Notes: generated by a model not told the origin, from the sequence alone. A DNA stretch of 64,000 nt from Saccopteryx bilineata (GCF_036850765.1 NC_089495.1:116025033-116089032); one strand, 5' to 3'; counted from the first letter of the stretch, positions 44,422 to 56,847 are shown. Numbers and translations are program-made.

Positions 44422-44887
44422 ACATAGTTTTCAAAACTATCTCACAGGAAGAATAAAATGCAGGTAAAGTTTATTTTGTTCATTTGCTTTCACTTGAGAA
44501 GTTCTCAGCAAGTAATAATATCAGCATAGATGAGCATTATTTGACAAGATGGAGTTCTAGACCTTGACATTGCAATCTACATTGAATGGCAGTTGAGGAA
44601 GTAAGCTAGTGGCAGGTCAGGCCTGGGAGTGCAGTTGGCCAGGAGTAGTCTGAGACCATACCTCAAGCTTAGCAAAGTCAGATAAAAAAAGAAGAAGTCT
44701 AGTTTATTTATGAATAAGTAGGAGAAGAAGGCTGGAATTTAATATATGAGAAATCAGGTAATAAAAACTAAGAACCCAGTCAAGGGGGTTGGATGAACAA
44801 CCTGAGCCAATAGTGAAAAGATTTGGGAAAAGGGTATGAGTAGAATGGGGAATATAAAGGTTTAATGGAAAGAAATTTGACGTTTAC
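44422..44887. other. Unassigned sequence
   Basis: Nothing recognised. Confidence 0.4.
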
Positions 44888-45445
44888 TGAAGGGTCACCT
44901 ACAACTATCCCCATGTCAAAACAAAATATGCCACTTTAGCATAAGCCTTATTTTGAGCTGAAGGCAATTAGATGCAGAAAGTTTTATGTCCTGCCTTTGT
45001 CTGCTTAAAAGCTGGGCATAGATTTCCTTTTGAAGAAGGTACTTCCATATCTACCCCCCCCATCTCACCAGCACCCTAATTCCAGGGAAAGCAAAGCAAC
45101 TCTTAACATCAAGGACAGAAAAGTTGATGTCAAGATGAGTTTGCATAAACAGATCTTACTAAAATAATCCTTATTTTTCATCAGTTCCCATTAGTTTCTG
45201 GTCACTTGCTCCAAATTTATCATTCCTTGAAGTCTGAACTATCTTTCTTTTGTTAAAAAAGAAAGGTTATACCAGCCCCTGCATCTGACAGTTTATTTAA
45301 GATTCACTTCTTTTCTGTGAACTCTTGTGATATAAAAATTAATTAAAACTGTGGTCTTCCCCATTAATCCACCTTTGGTGAGTTTAATTTGCAATCCCCA
45401 GGTACCAAAGTAAGAGGGAAAAGGAAATGTTTTTCTTCCTTGACA
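44888..45445 (+). mobile_element. Solitary ERVL-like LTR
   Basis: Starts TGAAGGGTCACC and ends TTTTTCTTCCTTGACA (TG...CA). Internal blocks are aaatatgccactttagcat, aaggacagaaaagttgatgt, catcagttcccattagtttc and tgagtttaatttgcaatccc, as I recall from an old mammalian ERVL LTR. The opening block is shared with 4640-5195. No target duplication confirmed. Confidence 0.6.
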
Positions 45446-45828
45446 CTCATTTTGACCCTCTGAGAAAATTGAAGAAGTTGCCACTATCTAACTGCAAATC
45501 TCTTGCTCTTTCTAATATAATTTACTAAAGGTCCTTTCTATTAAACTTCCTGGCAGAGGAAGGAAATGGTTTCTAAGAATGTGTGCCCTTGAGGTCATAG
45601 AAGACAAGGGACTCATCAGGCCAGGTGGCAGGGAAGGGACTGGAGAATCAGGCAGTTTGTAACTCTGGCAGGATTATTCCAAAGCAGTTGGTCACATAAT
45701 TTCTCCACAAGTAAAATACCTGAGGACCAACCAATTGGCTGAGAGGGAATTAAATGAATCCTCTCATTCTTTAAAATTGAAAAAAAAATCTTAATTGTAC
45801 TTTTTCCCTGAATTAGTACATTGTTGTC

Positions 45829-45851
45829 ACACACACACACACACACACACA
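45829..45851 (+). repeat. (AC)n microsatellite
   Basis: About 11 AC units. Confidence 0.9.
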
Positions 45852-46374
45852 GCTATAGCTATATCATATTTTCAACTCTGAGATAAGCTGGATATAAAGT
45901 CATAAGAAAGTAAACATTCATAATGAAATATGTTCAAGTGCTATCCTGTTCTTCTCATCTCCCTGGCTATATCTATATTTCAAAAAATTAAACTCCAAAG
46001 GAATTAATGACCAGTAACAATCTCTACAGAACAGTGTGGGAATCGAGTAAGCAGAAGTCAGAAAATGCCGAAGGGTATAATTGATAACATGATGACACAG
46101 AAAAAAAAATTCAAGTGTGAAGTTAAGTACAAAACTTCTTAGAGAAAATGTAGAGGCTTGTGCTATCCCACAGGACCAATCTGGAGAACTATTAGTGTTT
46201 GGGGAAGCAAGAACCAGAGAATAATTGTTGTTGTTTGTTTATTCTTGACAGCTTTAAAGAACAATTTCTCTTAGAGGAAAATTTCCATTTCCTACTAAGA
46301 AGTTCTTTCTAAACCCAAGACCATTCCAGGAAAGTTTTTTGTTAGTTCTTTCTTGAATTTTGGGAGTGGATTTT

Positions 46375-46420
46375 GCGCGCGCACACACACACACACACAC
46401 ACATACACACACACACACAT
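46375..46420 (+). repeat. (GC)n(CA)n compound microsatellite
   Basis: gcgcgcg followed by CA repeats with one interruption (acacatacac). Alternating purine-pyrimidine DNA of this kind can adopt Z-form. Confidence 0.9.
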
Positions 46421-46617
46421 CCCTTACCTAATCTGTTTATTTAATTGCTTCAGTAGATTACCATTCCTCAAGTTCAAGTGTTTAAAAAATCACTGAAAAT
46501 GAAACATGTCCAGGAAAAGAATTTTTAAAAATCAATGTTACGAAGATTAGATACCACACTGGTGAATGGAAGGGCAGAATTTTGTCCATGGTGGTGGCTG
46601 AATTGGACAACTACTAT

Positions 46618-47583
46618 GTCCAGTATTAACATTCGCAGCTAGGAGTTAACAAAAGAGAAGGGAGGAGACTGGGTGGGCCTGATCGAGTCTGGAAGTTACA
46701 CTTAACTAAGCTTAAAGCAGGGATATAGCTAAACCTCATCAAGGACATTAGCACCCTCCCATTCACCCTAGGGTAGAAAGGAAGGACCAACTTTTTAATC
46801 TGCCCAGTGGGCAAACCCCCAGCAGCCAGAATAATCAGAAGGAGGAATAAACAATAAAGGGGAAATTGCTTTGCTGGGTACTTTCTAAGCAGAAGCAATA
46901 GTGGAGACAGACAGGGGTGCAGTCGAGCCTGGAAAACCTGGGAGAAAGACCCAATAGGGTATGGGAAAGACCCAACACAAGCCCTAGAAGGGTTAGAAAA
47001 AAGATTATTGAGTATGAAAGAAAGCCTCTCAGTCCAAAACCTGAGGTAATATATTCAATGCTCAACAAAGGCCCACCTCGATAGCACACATTTATTGTTT
47101 CTTCATTGCAGACATGTGGGCCCAAAAGCCACAGGGAGCCAGACTTGGGTGGGCTGCCAGCCAGGGCCTGGGTGTGGCAGCACAGCAACATCCAGAGTGC
47201 AGCCAGGAACAGAGTCTGAGCTGGCCAGGTGGGGGCAGAGACGGAGCTGGCCTGAGCTTTGACACGGACTAAACTAAACTACAGCAGCTTCAGACGCCCT
47301 GATGATGCCAGGTAATGGCACAACCACAGTCCTGATGTCTGGACTCTGCTCCTTCTCCTGGGCTGGATGAGAACAAACGTGGCCTTCTGGCCCCAGAGAC
47401 TAAGCTTCCCCTGTGGGGAGACAGAGCTTAGCCATCTGGTCATGAACGAGACACAGGACACCTGGTGGTAGTCCTTTACTTTTGCTCCAATAAATCTTAT
47501 CACTGCACCTCATCCTCCTGTGTGTGGGTTCCTGGAATTCTTTTCTTGTGACTCCTTGAAAGAACCCTATTTCCACTGGCAAC
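46618..47583 (+). mobile_element. Probable ERV LTR (3' part best supported)
   Basis: The right part has AATAAA at 47489-47494, a CT-rich stretch, then ends tttccactggcaaca, typical of retroviral R-U5. Upstream sequence to a possible start TGTCCAGTATTAAC at 46618 has the composition of an LTR plus perhaps some internal remnant. Ends and family uncertain; no ORF worth naming. Confidence 0.4.
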
Positions 47584-48490
47584 AAAGATTATTCATTGTC
47601 AATGTGATTTTTCATAAAATGTTCCAAATGTGTTCTGAGTTACAGCCAGTCAATTTAGGCACTTAGATCTAGGTAAGCACTGGATGCCAGAATTTCTTAG
47701 CACATTAGGCAACAAGCCACCCACACTGCTAAGAAAACCTTGCTTCCTATTAAAAAGATATGGTTTTTGCATAATAGCAATTAGCAGTTGTTTCACTTGC
47801 AATAGTAAAGGTTTAATAATCTCTAACACAAGAATTAAAATATATAAATGCATTTGGTACCAACACTATATAGTCTTTCAATCCTTAAAGGACCTCTGAA
47901 TCATGAGGCTATTTCAGGAAATATAACTCACTGAGAACAAATACCTGAAATACACTGCTTTAAAATTAAGGAAAAATTATTGTACCCCATTGAAATTTGT
48001 AATCTCTTGTTAATGAAGTTTAAAAAGACAGCATATTTATCACAGGGGAGCCAGGGAAAAGGGAGTAGTAATTATCAGAATATATGCACCACATCATTAT
48101 TTGACTTCATTCCTTATGCATTTAAATTGTGTCCACTAGGCGAGTCTTTTGTAATAAAAGTGGGTGATTTTGATAGCCTACTTAATGTAAATTTATATGC
48201 AATCTGCAGCTAGTTTTAAAAGAAGAAAATTCCCAAATTTTATTACCATAGTTTCTAGGGTAATTAATGGCGGAAAGGTTAAAATTCCAAACACATGTTG
48301 ATCCTGTTAACACATGGTTGATTCCAAACAACTCCCCAAAGATATTCTTCCTTTTTATACCAGGCATCTAGATTGTAAAATAAGACAGCAATTGTGAGAA
48401 ATACTGTATAACAGGAAGGATCTGCAGACGCTGAGTTCATTTATCCCTTCCTAACGTTATTTTTCATCATAATAACAAGAAAATTTGGGG
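47584..48490. other. Unassigned AT-rich sequence
   Basis: Nothing recognised. Confidence 0.4.
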
Positions 48491-48655
48491 TGTCTACTAT
48501 ATGCCAAGCACTCTATAAGCACTACCTTCTTTCAATCTGACAGCAAAACTATATGGTATGAATTAATATTTTCTTCATTTCACAACTAAAAATTTTGGGA
48601 CCCAGAGAATTTAAGCAACTTGTTCAGCGTAATTCAGCTGGTAAGTGGCACCCCC
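48491..48655 (+). repeat. MIR/L2-type remnant
   Basis: gtgtctactatatgccaagc, actctataagcactac, then ttcatttcacaactaaaaat and cccagagaatttaagcaac, ttcagctggtaagtggca follow the MIR/L2 core order closely. Confidence 0.65.
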
Positions 48656-49169
48656 ACACACACCCTGAATTTGAGTCCTGAATCACTTGAGTCTGTGATT
48701 TATCACTGAGGAAATGTGTAGTCATCAAATCATATCATAAATTCCTTCTGCAAAATCGGAAACCTTTTCAGATTAGACAAACTATTTCACTGACATTTTC
48801 CTGTCATCAGTGTCTATATGTGACAAACCAGGCAGCAAAACTGAGCAAAATGTATCAGCTTCTTCACTTTGAGCAAAATAAGACACTCAAAGCCTCTCTG
48901 TATCTTTAAGGTCCTATTCATTTCTTTATCATGCTCCAGATGAGAAAAATGCCCTACATCCACTGGTCAATCCACAGCATCCTCCGCCAGTAATATCTGT
49001 ACCTGAAAAAACACAAAAGCCCAAAGATATTTCAAATACCACTCTGTGAAGCTATAGTAGGCAGTTAGACAGATATGAGGAGAATAAGGACAATGGACCA
49101 GGTATAGATGGTCACCAAAGCAAGGATGACAGGATAGGATTCAGGCTGTGTTTCAGATTTAAGTCAAGA
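48656..49169. other. Unassigned sequence
   Basis: Nothing recognised. Confidence 0.4.
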
Positions 49170-49640
49170 AAAACAGCAAAACCAGACAAGTGATTCCACA
49201 GCTGACCTCAGAACCATCTGCATTGATTAAGGATCCCCTGTCCTGATGCCAACCAATCAGTGGAAAACACAACCCTGAAAGGACACATCTGTAGATCTAA
49301 TGAATATGCTGTTGAGATCTATCCCTGGGACCTCCCCTAAAATCTCCAGCCTCAAAAGCCCTGAGGACACAGGACCCAGTGTGTTCTCCCTCTTGGCAGC
49401 ACGCCTGTGCCTTTACCCCCCTCTCTCCCACTCTCAGGTATGTTACCTTTATCCTTCTCTCTCCCAAGGTTCAAAGGCCCCTTCTTCTGCCTCTGTAACC
49501 TGTTTCCTAAAACCCATGCCTTCTACGTCTGTGACTTTCTAAATAAACTTTCTCTTATGTTTTGAGTCTTGACTCTGAATTCTTTCTTGGCCAAAATTCA
49601 AATACCAAGATTGCTGAACCAAGGGTCCCACCTGACCCCA
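49170..49640 (+). mobile_element. Probable ERV-type LTR
   Basis: gatgccaaccaatcagtgg, a CT-rich middle, AATAAACTTTCTC at 49542, then ttgactctgaattctttctt and ccaagattgctgaacc give the U3-R-U5 pattern of a gammaretrovirus-like mammalian LTR. Ends are not fixed. Confidence 0.45.
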
Positions 49641-49919
49641 CCTGTCTAACTCCTGGTGCTGTTTTCATTCACACCACTGCCAATAGAGCTTCTTTTACTA
49701 TCCCAGACAAAATAAAATATTTCTGCCTCTATGCTATCTTAACAGTTACCTCTATCAGCACACAAATCAGAGAGCATTCAAAATTATGAGTTGAACTTTC
49801 TCCTATACTAGACCATATTCCAGGGCTCTTAGTTTTCAATGTATCTGTTTCATTGTAAGTCTATTTCTCAATTCATTTTTCATATTTCTAAATTATATTG
49901 CAAGAGGTTATTATTATTA

Positions 49920-50250
49920 ATTATTATTATTATTATTTGTGACAGAGATAGACACAGAGAAAGGAACAGAGAGGGACAGACAGACAGGAAGGGAGAGAGA
50001 TGCGAAACATTAATTCTTTGTTGTGGCACCTTAGTCGTTCATTGATTGCTTTCTCATATATGCCTTGACCAGGGAGCTACAACAGACCAAGTGACCCCTT
50101 GCTCAAGCCAGCGACCTTGGGTTCAAACTGGTGAGCCTTGCTCACACCAGATAAACCTGCGCTCAAGCTGGCTCAACCTCGGGGTTTCGAACCTGTGTCC
50201 TCCGCATCCCAGTTCAATGCTCTATTCACTGAGCCACCGCCTGGTCAGGC
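49920..50250 (-). mobile_element. tRNA-derived SINE (long type), reverse orientation
   Basis: A tail as (TTA)-rich run, then gtggcaccttagtcgttcat, tatgccttgaccagggagct, ccagcgaccttgggttcaaa, ggggtttcgaacctgtgtcc (B box) and the head gagccaccgcctggtcaggc. The flanks aagaggtta (49902) and aagaggtga (50251) form the target duplication. Confidence 0.9.
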
Positions 50251-51481
50251 AAGAGGTGATTATTATTGAAATTTTATTTTCATAAGGCTGCCCAAATTAT
50301 TATTCTAAAGAAACACAAACAAAAACAGTGATTTTAGCATTATAAATGAAAAATCTGTCAACTAAGAAACTTCTAGACTTGTAGGAAATTTGTATGAGTT
50401 TAATTGAACCAAATAGATGACATATGCTAGGGAACCAGATCTCAAGTGCTCCACAGAGTAACAATTTTGCAGCTTTTTAAAAATGCATTTTAAATTAAGA
50501 AGGAAACTCTGGGAGAATACACAGGGGTGGGAACAGCAAGGTGGGGACTGAATTACAGGCCAGTAAACAAGATTCTGTGCTTTCTTGAGGATAAGTAAGG
50601 TTTATTTCAAAGCTGTGTTAACCTAGATGCACAAGAACAATGGACAGGGCTTGCTTAAGGCAAAAATAAACCTCATACTTAAAAATTATATGCCTGAGGT
50701 ATGACTATCCACTGTAATTCACCAGGTTAGGAATTAATAATCAAACCATCCTATGCAGGTATTTCTCATGAGGTCCTTCCCTTTTGTTTTTTTGTTTGGT
50801 TTGGTTTGGTTTTTATCCACACACCAAAGAATAGCTCCAAGCAATTTATCACAAAGTGACAAAGTATCTGACACCTCTATTTGAAGGAAGACCCAACCTT
50901 CGGATAATGGAGAATGCACATTACTACATGGTGGTCTGTTTTCTACTGCTTTATAACATAAACATTCCAGAGAGCTCTCATGGTTGAGAAAATGTAAAAT
51001 TAATATTTAGCCTTTTTTTTTTGGAAACTAATTTTATGAATAGCTTTATTTCATTTTAATATCTTAAAACCATAGCTATCAAATGAGGGACCTCAGGATT
51101 GATTGTTGAAACAAAAAAGTGACTAACTCTATATCATCAATTAAAACATATGCATTGCCATGCAGAATAAATAATACTCTGGAAAAGTATAAATTACACC
51201 AGTCCTGTAGAATCTAAAATAAAAATGAAATTAAAGACTACTTAGCAAAAGCAAACTCAGTTTTCCCTTAAGGGAAAAGATAAAGATCCCTAGAAGATTA
51301 AACATTCATGTGTGCTACTCTCTAACAATTTTTATGAATCATCGAGTCTTATTGAAAGGCACAATTATACATACATATATAGAACATTTTCATATATATA
51401 CAGATGTGTGTGTTTATTGTTAAATTTTTATAACATCAATGTTAACTAGAGCTTTAAACTTTGTCTTACTAAAAATAAATT
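50251..51481. other. Unassigned sequence
   Basis: The stretch at 50390-50450 (tgagtttaattgaaccaaat, gggaaccagatctcaagtgc) looks like the reverse of an old LTR 3' part, but is too short to call. Otherwise nothing recognised. Confidence 0.35.
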
Positions 51482-51860
51482 GAGGTGTTAGCCAGCTCCC
51501 GTTCTGCCTGGAGCTGTGAACAAGAGTTGGAGGGGGCTTGGCTGAGATGTCCCACAAAGGGGAGGCTCGCTGCAGTACGGTACAGTCAGAAACTTCCGAA
51601 AACTCAAGTCTAAGTCGACAGTGTCCTCAGGGAGGTCCTTGGAATGGAAGGAAGCTATCTCTTACCTAGACCCTCTCCGCGACTACGGTAAATCATGGCG
51701 CTACCACAGTGCCGCCAGTTTAAAGCTTCAGAATGGAGCTAGGGTTTGCGCCTGCAGTGATATGTTTTTGTAGGGTTTGTGCAAATATGTGCGCAATCCA
51801 GGTATAAGTGCTTAGTTATTGTAATAGCGAAGGATAAAGAGAAGAATAAGTAAGGAAATA
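51482..51860. other. CpG-richer patch of unknown origin
   Basis: Within AT-rich DNA this patch keeps several CpGs (ctctccgcgactacgg, aaatcatggcgctaccacag, gtgccgccag). It could be an LTR, a pseudogene or a weak promoter. No ORF, splice signal or known repeat allows a choice. Confidence 0.3.
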
Positions 51861-52071
51861 CATGAATATAATGTCAAACTACAGCCCAGCCAGTAGCAGA
51901 AATGGATGGACCACGCGTGATAAGAAGCAGGGAAGGAAGCAGGGTGAAGTGACTGAGTGGTTTAAAATGATCTACATTTTGTGTGTGTGTGTGGGGGGGG
52001 AGAATGCAAAATGTCATATTTCTTATCAACTCAGTTATATTTTTGTTCAATCCCCGAAGCACTAGTGTCTG

Positions 52072-52172
52072 TGGCAAGCTGGAAAAAGTCACTCCCTAAA
52101 GACATTCCTGTCCTAGTCCCTAGAACCTACTCTGTACTATGAGGTACAAAATATTCGTAAGTTTGTGACAGA
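52072..52172 (+). repeat. Possible MLT1-type LTR fragment
   Basis: gtggcaagctggaaaaagtc, cctaaagacattcctgtcct and agtccctagaacctactctg resemble the start of MLT1 LTRs, as in the longer copy at 57763. Short and diverged. Confidence 0.4.
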
Positions 52173-52479
52173 ATATGTTTTTATCTATCAGGAAATTTTC
52201 TTTATCTTACAAGCTAAAAAACACTAAAAAATCTTGGAAATTGTTACCAAAGAAGTGCTATACGCCAATCTTATGCTTTTGCAATATATTCTTTATCCAA
52301 GCTCAACCCTCATTCTCCCTCACAAACAGAGATTAGGCAAAGAATTCAGGCATTGTAACAGACACAATGTGGGGCAGAGCAAATGGGGACTTACGATGGC
52401 TCTGAAGAGGACTGGGGCTGTGCAAGGTTATATTGCAGCCTGTGTCAGCAGAGGCAGGTTAAAGTCGGTGGAGGCCCCA
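52173..52479. other. Unassigned sequence
   Basis: Nothing recognised. Confidence 0.4.
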
Positions 52480-52716
52480 GGCACAAGAAAATATTGGGCC
52501 CCTTAAAAAAAGAGAAAGACAGGGGAAATAAAAATACATGCTAACCATATTTTTAAATAAATAAAAAATATTATGTACTATTAATTTTAAAAATGTACAT
52601 ATGAAACCAAACTTGGTGTCTTTAGAAAAAAGTATAAAGTTGGCGTTTTGCAGGGCCCTTCAGAAGTCGGAGCCCAGGGCACGCGTGCGGTGTGCCCACC
52701 ATTAAATCCACTTCTG
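52480..52716. mobile_element. Possible non-autonomous DNA transposon
   Basis: A short AT-rich core is bracketed by GC-rich ends: left gtcggtggaggccccaggca, right gcacgcgtgcggtgtgccca followed by ccattaaatccacttctg. The ends are only weakly complementary (GTGG...GGCAC). I recall similar 'ggccccaggcac...' repeats as hAT-like elements, but no 8-bp duplication could be confirmed. Confidence 0.35.
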
Positions 52717-54230
52717 TGTGTCAAAGAAATTAACAAAGTGTCAAAGATTTCCATCAGCCTTATAGAGCCAGTCTGGAAACTGTCACAAAGTTCTGCTGCC
52801 TAAGCAGCACAAAATGCAATGGTAATAAAATAGGAAATTAAATTAAGAAGTTCAGCATGCTCTATAGGAGACTGGCAGAAAAAAACCAGTGAACCACAGT
52901 GATCTGCAATCCAGTGAGCCTGGCTTTAATGGGGAATCAAAGTGGCCCCTATCTCTTTATCTTGGGACACGTCCACAACCTGGTTGACCAGTTGACTGTT
53001 TTATCCAAGTGGGTCCACACAGGACTTGAAATATTTTGTTTGAGTATTTCCAAGGATACCCAAGAATCCTTCAGGTGCCAACAGTTTGAGTAATGATTTT
53101 GTTCCTCAGAATTTTTGTGTTCTTCATCTTGGACTCAGCCCCATCAACTTATGCATGATCAAGAGCCCTGGTGGCAAAGTCTATACCAGAGAACTAATGT
53201 TCATGTTTCCTGTTTGTTTGTGTGCTCTGCTAGGAATGTGTCAGAAATTATAATGAGCATGGTGCTCATTGGTGATAGTTCCCATGGGCAAAGGACAAAA
53301 GAAAAGGTAAATTATTTGGAAGGCCAAGTAGAATTCAGGTAACAGATGAACAGTTACAATTTTCTCCATCCCCTGCTTCCCAAGAAGGCCTCTCAACTGA
53401 GATTTCTAACTTTAGAAAAAAAAGGAGGGGGGGGTCCTGTTACAGATTGGAATGATATTTCTGACAGTAAATAATAGTCTTTATGTCTCAGGAGTTTGAA
53501 CTGCAGATAACAAAGAATATTGCTGAATTGTCTGTGCGGGATACAGCTTTCACTGGACAAAAAAAAAAATCTTATTTCGTTCACAGCCAATTCCTTTCTT
53601 CGAGGTGGATATGAGTCTATTACAGGGACCTCAGATTACTTTGACAGCTGAAAACACTCTCTTATGGGTCCATTTTGTGTCAGGTGCTCTGCTCATCACT
53701 GGAGATTCAGACATGATTACGAAGCAGCTCTTCACAGACAAAAAGAATAAGGAGAGTTACCCTGTCCTGAGTTTGAATTCTGACTCCATCTCCAAGTAGC
53801 TATGAGACTTTGAGCAGGTTCTAATGTGTCCTTCTAATGTATAAAACGAGGATACCAAAATCCTTATCATCTAATGTTACTTCCTTTGAGTCGCTTAGAA
53901 TCTGGTGAGAGGATAAGCCGGCACACAGATACCTAAATGCTGTAAGAGAGGAATATGCAGATATGTGGAAGCGCAAGAGACCTAAGAAAGAGACTTATTA
54001 ATGAATTTGTAAGACATAGTGGCCTGCAATTCAGACAGCGCTCTGATTTATCAAATGTAGCAACTAAGGCTCCCCTAAGTTCAGTTAGCCAGACGGGTCC
54101 TAACAGAGCATCTTATCTATAAAGCATAAAGGTCTGACCTTCCATGGTGCTCTTTCTGATTTGAGCATTAATTAGAACTAGACAGTAAAAAAGGAAAAAT
54201 TGAGAAAAAGAAATGAAAGGACTTCCTGAC
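52717..54230. other. Unassigned sequence
   Basis: No gene or confident repeat. A possible L2-tail trace is at 53680-53740. Two homopolymer-rich runs (ggaggggggggtcc near 53426 and an A run at 53560) are present. Confidence 0.35.
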
Positions 54231-54418
54231 CTGTTCACACTCCATTTCTCGGCTCGGAATCTGCACCTGAAATCTGCAAGTAGTCACCGTGGAGTGGAGT
54301 CCCGCCGGCGCCCCTTGCTGGCAGCACCCCCTCCAGAGACACACCTTTCCACCACACCAAACCGCACCTGAATCAGCAACAGGGGCGCAAAAAAAGCCGA
54401 AACTTCCAAGGCCCTGGT
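54231..54418. other. GC- and CpG-rich patch of unknown origin
   Basis: About 190 bases with ttctcggctcgga, gtcccgccggcgcccctt and caggggcgcaaa stand out against flanks that are mostly A/T. No ORF or known repeat explains it. Confidence 0.3.
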
Positions 54419-55984
54419 TTTTTTTCTTAATAATGCTTTAAAAAGGAAAATTTATTTTTATATTTATTTATATTTTATGTTTTCTTTGCTTATACTCTTA
54501 AGAGTCAGCCATTTTTTAATACCGGAATGACCAAACCAGCCTTTCAGGAAGTCTCTGTCCTACTGCTAATTTACATGTGATGTGACCACGTTCATTATAA
54601 TCTAAAAGGAAAAAAAACTCTTAAAAAAAAAAAGAAAGCAAAAACAACAACAAAAAATCTCATTTAAAGCATCCAGAAATCTTTGGAGTGTGTGCTTAGC
54701 TGTACTAAAGTAATTGATTTGTATGAGATAAAAGGCCAAAGATAAAAAGCTTCTTTGTGTTCCTTTTTTGTTGTTGTTGTTGTTTATGAAGTTGCTGTTT
54801 ATTATATTTATTTATTTAGCCTGTTTGATGTATACGTGAAAGATTGTTCTCCAACAATAAAACAGAATTTTATTTTGCTGAATTGTTCTAACAAAATAAA
54901 TACATAAATAAATAAAGGTTTACCTGTAATTATAAGTGCATAGGAGCCAAGTACCATATTTTTATGTTTAATATTGGTTAATGTCATTCAGTTTGCACTA
55001 AAACGTTTTGGAAGACCACTCTCTTCCAATATTAGTGAGAAGGCTATAAAACCAAGGCTGAAAAATCAGAAACCGTGAAAGCCCAGGCAGCCATGTCTTA
55101 TAAGGAGTCTGGTTAGGACGTTGCTGTCATTGCAGCTGGTCACTGTGCATCATAACCACGAGTATGGATGCTATGGCCAATACCAAATATGGGATGCTGC
55201 TGCCATGGTAACCTGCAAGTTGACTCACGGCACTACCACAACAAGACTTCCCAGTCATTCCCACCGACTTACGTTACAGGCTCTGGATTCCACACCCTGA
55301 TGAGAACATCAGATGGACCAGGGTCTTCACTTGTGTGCCTTCCAACAGCCAAGGAGCTGGGAAGGGGAATTCTGTCTCCTTTCAGACTCCAGGGGATCCT
55401 TTCCAAGTAGGGAATGCAGGTGGATGCTGGACAGCTAACCTCATCAAAAACTACTACCTCGTACCACTCTGCATCTGGTAAGTGTGTCTAAAAACTGTTC
55501 TTGGTGATGACATAGAAGTGTCTTTTTACATTTAAAAAAATGGGTAAGGTTTGTTGTAGCGAATGAGTGAGAACAAATGCTAGGTCTCTTCATTTTTTAA
55601 TGCTTCAGATGTATTTCTAAATCATTGAAAAGAGATGTTAATTGCATGGAAATTTTCTGAAAGAGAAAGAACAATTTTCACATTCTGAGCAATCTTCATA
55701 ATTGAAAATTAGAGAAAAGAAAATCATAAGAACTGTATTAGAATAAAGGCTTTAATGAACTAATGTATAGTAATTTAGCCCCTGTGGAGCTTTGAGAAGT
55801 TGGAGCACTTATGACACTCTCTGCTCCACCTCTACTCTTAGGAAGCTTTGAGGCTTAAAGTAGATGTCTACCGAGAGGACAAGAGATGTGCTCAATCTGA
55901 CCTGCCTCATTGGAGGATAGAGGAGATACCATGTTCTCACATTCAGTGGAAGAGAAATCACATTTCTCCTGTAGTCCCTGAATG
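54419..55984. other. Unassigned sequence
   Basis: The first 650 bases are very AT-rich with (TTG)n and (AAAT)n runs. The block 55085-55480 is GC-richer and could be a pseudogene or conserved element; its ORF (55168-55410) has no known motif. Confidence 0.35.
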
Positions 55985-56075
55985 CACTAGTTTATTCACT
56001 CATTTATTAATTCAGCAACATGCATTAAATGTGTTCTTCATGTCATTCATCATGCCATGCATTGGTGAGCAAGTT
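55985..56075 (+). repeat. L2 3'-end fragment
   Basis: tagtttattcactcatttat, taattcagcaacatgcatta and gccatgcattggtgagca match the L2 tail order (attcattcaacaaatattta, ccaggcactg). Confidence 0.45.
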
Positions 56076-56265
56076 GGACAGAATTCTTTTCTCTCTTCTT
56101 TTCAGACATTCTTGTGCATTTCTTTGGAGGAGCACACAAGGTATTCATGTGTAGATGAAGCAGTACATTGATAGATTTGGGTCAGGAGAATATCTCATTC
56201 CAAACCTGAGGAACCATGTCACTTTACAGAGTCCTTTTTTCTTTTTGCAAGAGAGAGAGAGAGTT

Positions 56266-56591
56266 GCCTGACCAGGTGGTGGCGCAGTGGATAGAGCTTC
56301 GGACTGGGATGCGGAAGGACCCAGGTTCGAGACCCCGAGGTCGCCAGCTTGAGCGCGGGCTCATCTGGCTTGAGCAAAGAGCTCACCAGCTTGGACCCAA
56401 GGTCGCTGGCTCCAGCAGGGGGTTGCTCGGTCTGCTGAAGGCCCACGGTCAAGGCACATGTGAGAAAGCAATCAATGAACAACTAAGAAGTCGCAACGCG
56501 CAATGACAAACTGATGATTGATGCTTCTCATCTCTCTCCATTCCTGTCTGTCTGTCCCTGTCTATCTCTGCCTCTGTAAAAATAAATAAAA
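56266..56591 (+). mobile_element. tRNA-derived SINE (long type), young copy
   Basis: gcctgaccaggtggtggcgc, gtggatagagcttcggactg (A box), ccaggttcgagaccccgagg (B box), then cgccagcttgagcgcgggct, aaggcacatgtgagaaagca, and the ctctctccattcctgtctgt tail with aaaaataaataaaa. Many CpGs survive, suggesting youth. It sits between GA runs that mask its target duplication. Confidence 0.93.
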
Positions 56592-56815
56592 AGAGAGAGA
56601 GAGAGAGAGAGAGAGATGAGAAGCATCAACTCATAGTTGTGTCATTTTAGTTGTTCTTTGATTGCTTCTCATATGTGCCTTAACCAGGGGGCTTCAGTTA
56701 AGCCAGTGACCATGGGATCATGTCAATGATTCCACGCTCAAGCCAGTGACCTCTTACTTAAGTTGATGAGTCTGCACTCAATCCTGCAACCTTGGGGATT
56801 TGAACTTGGGACTGT
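56592..56815 (-). mobile_element. tRNA-derived SINE (long type), reverse orientation, diverged
   Basis: gagaagcatcaactcatagt, gattgcttctcatatgtgcc, aagccagtgacctcttactt and gggatttgaacttgggactg are the reverse of the same SINE type. It abuts the preceding SINE tail-to-tail. Confidence 0.85.
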
Positions 56816-56847
56816 GCTACCATCAATCAAGGAAAAAAAAGGGGGGG

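Larger units (their letters stand above)
45446..46617. other. Unassigned sequence with two CA microsatellites
   Basis: Apart from the CA repeats at 45829 and 46375, nothing is recognised. Confidence 0.4.

Noticed and set aside
45829..46420. CRISPR-like array
   Set aside because: The repeats are plain CA microsatellites with no spacers.
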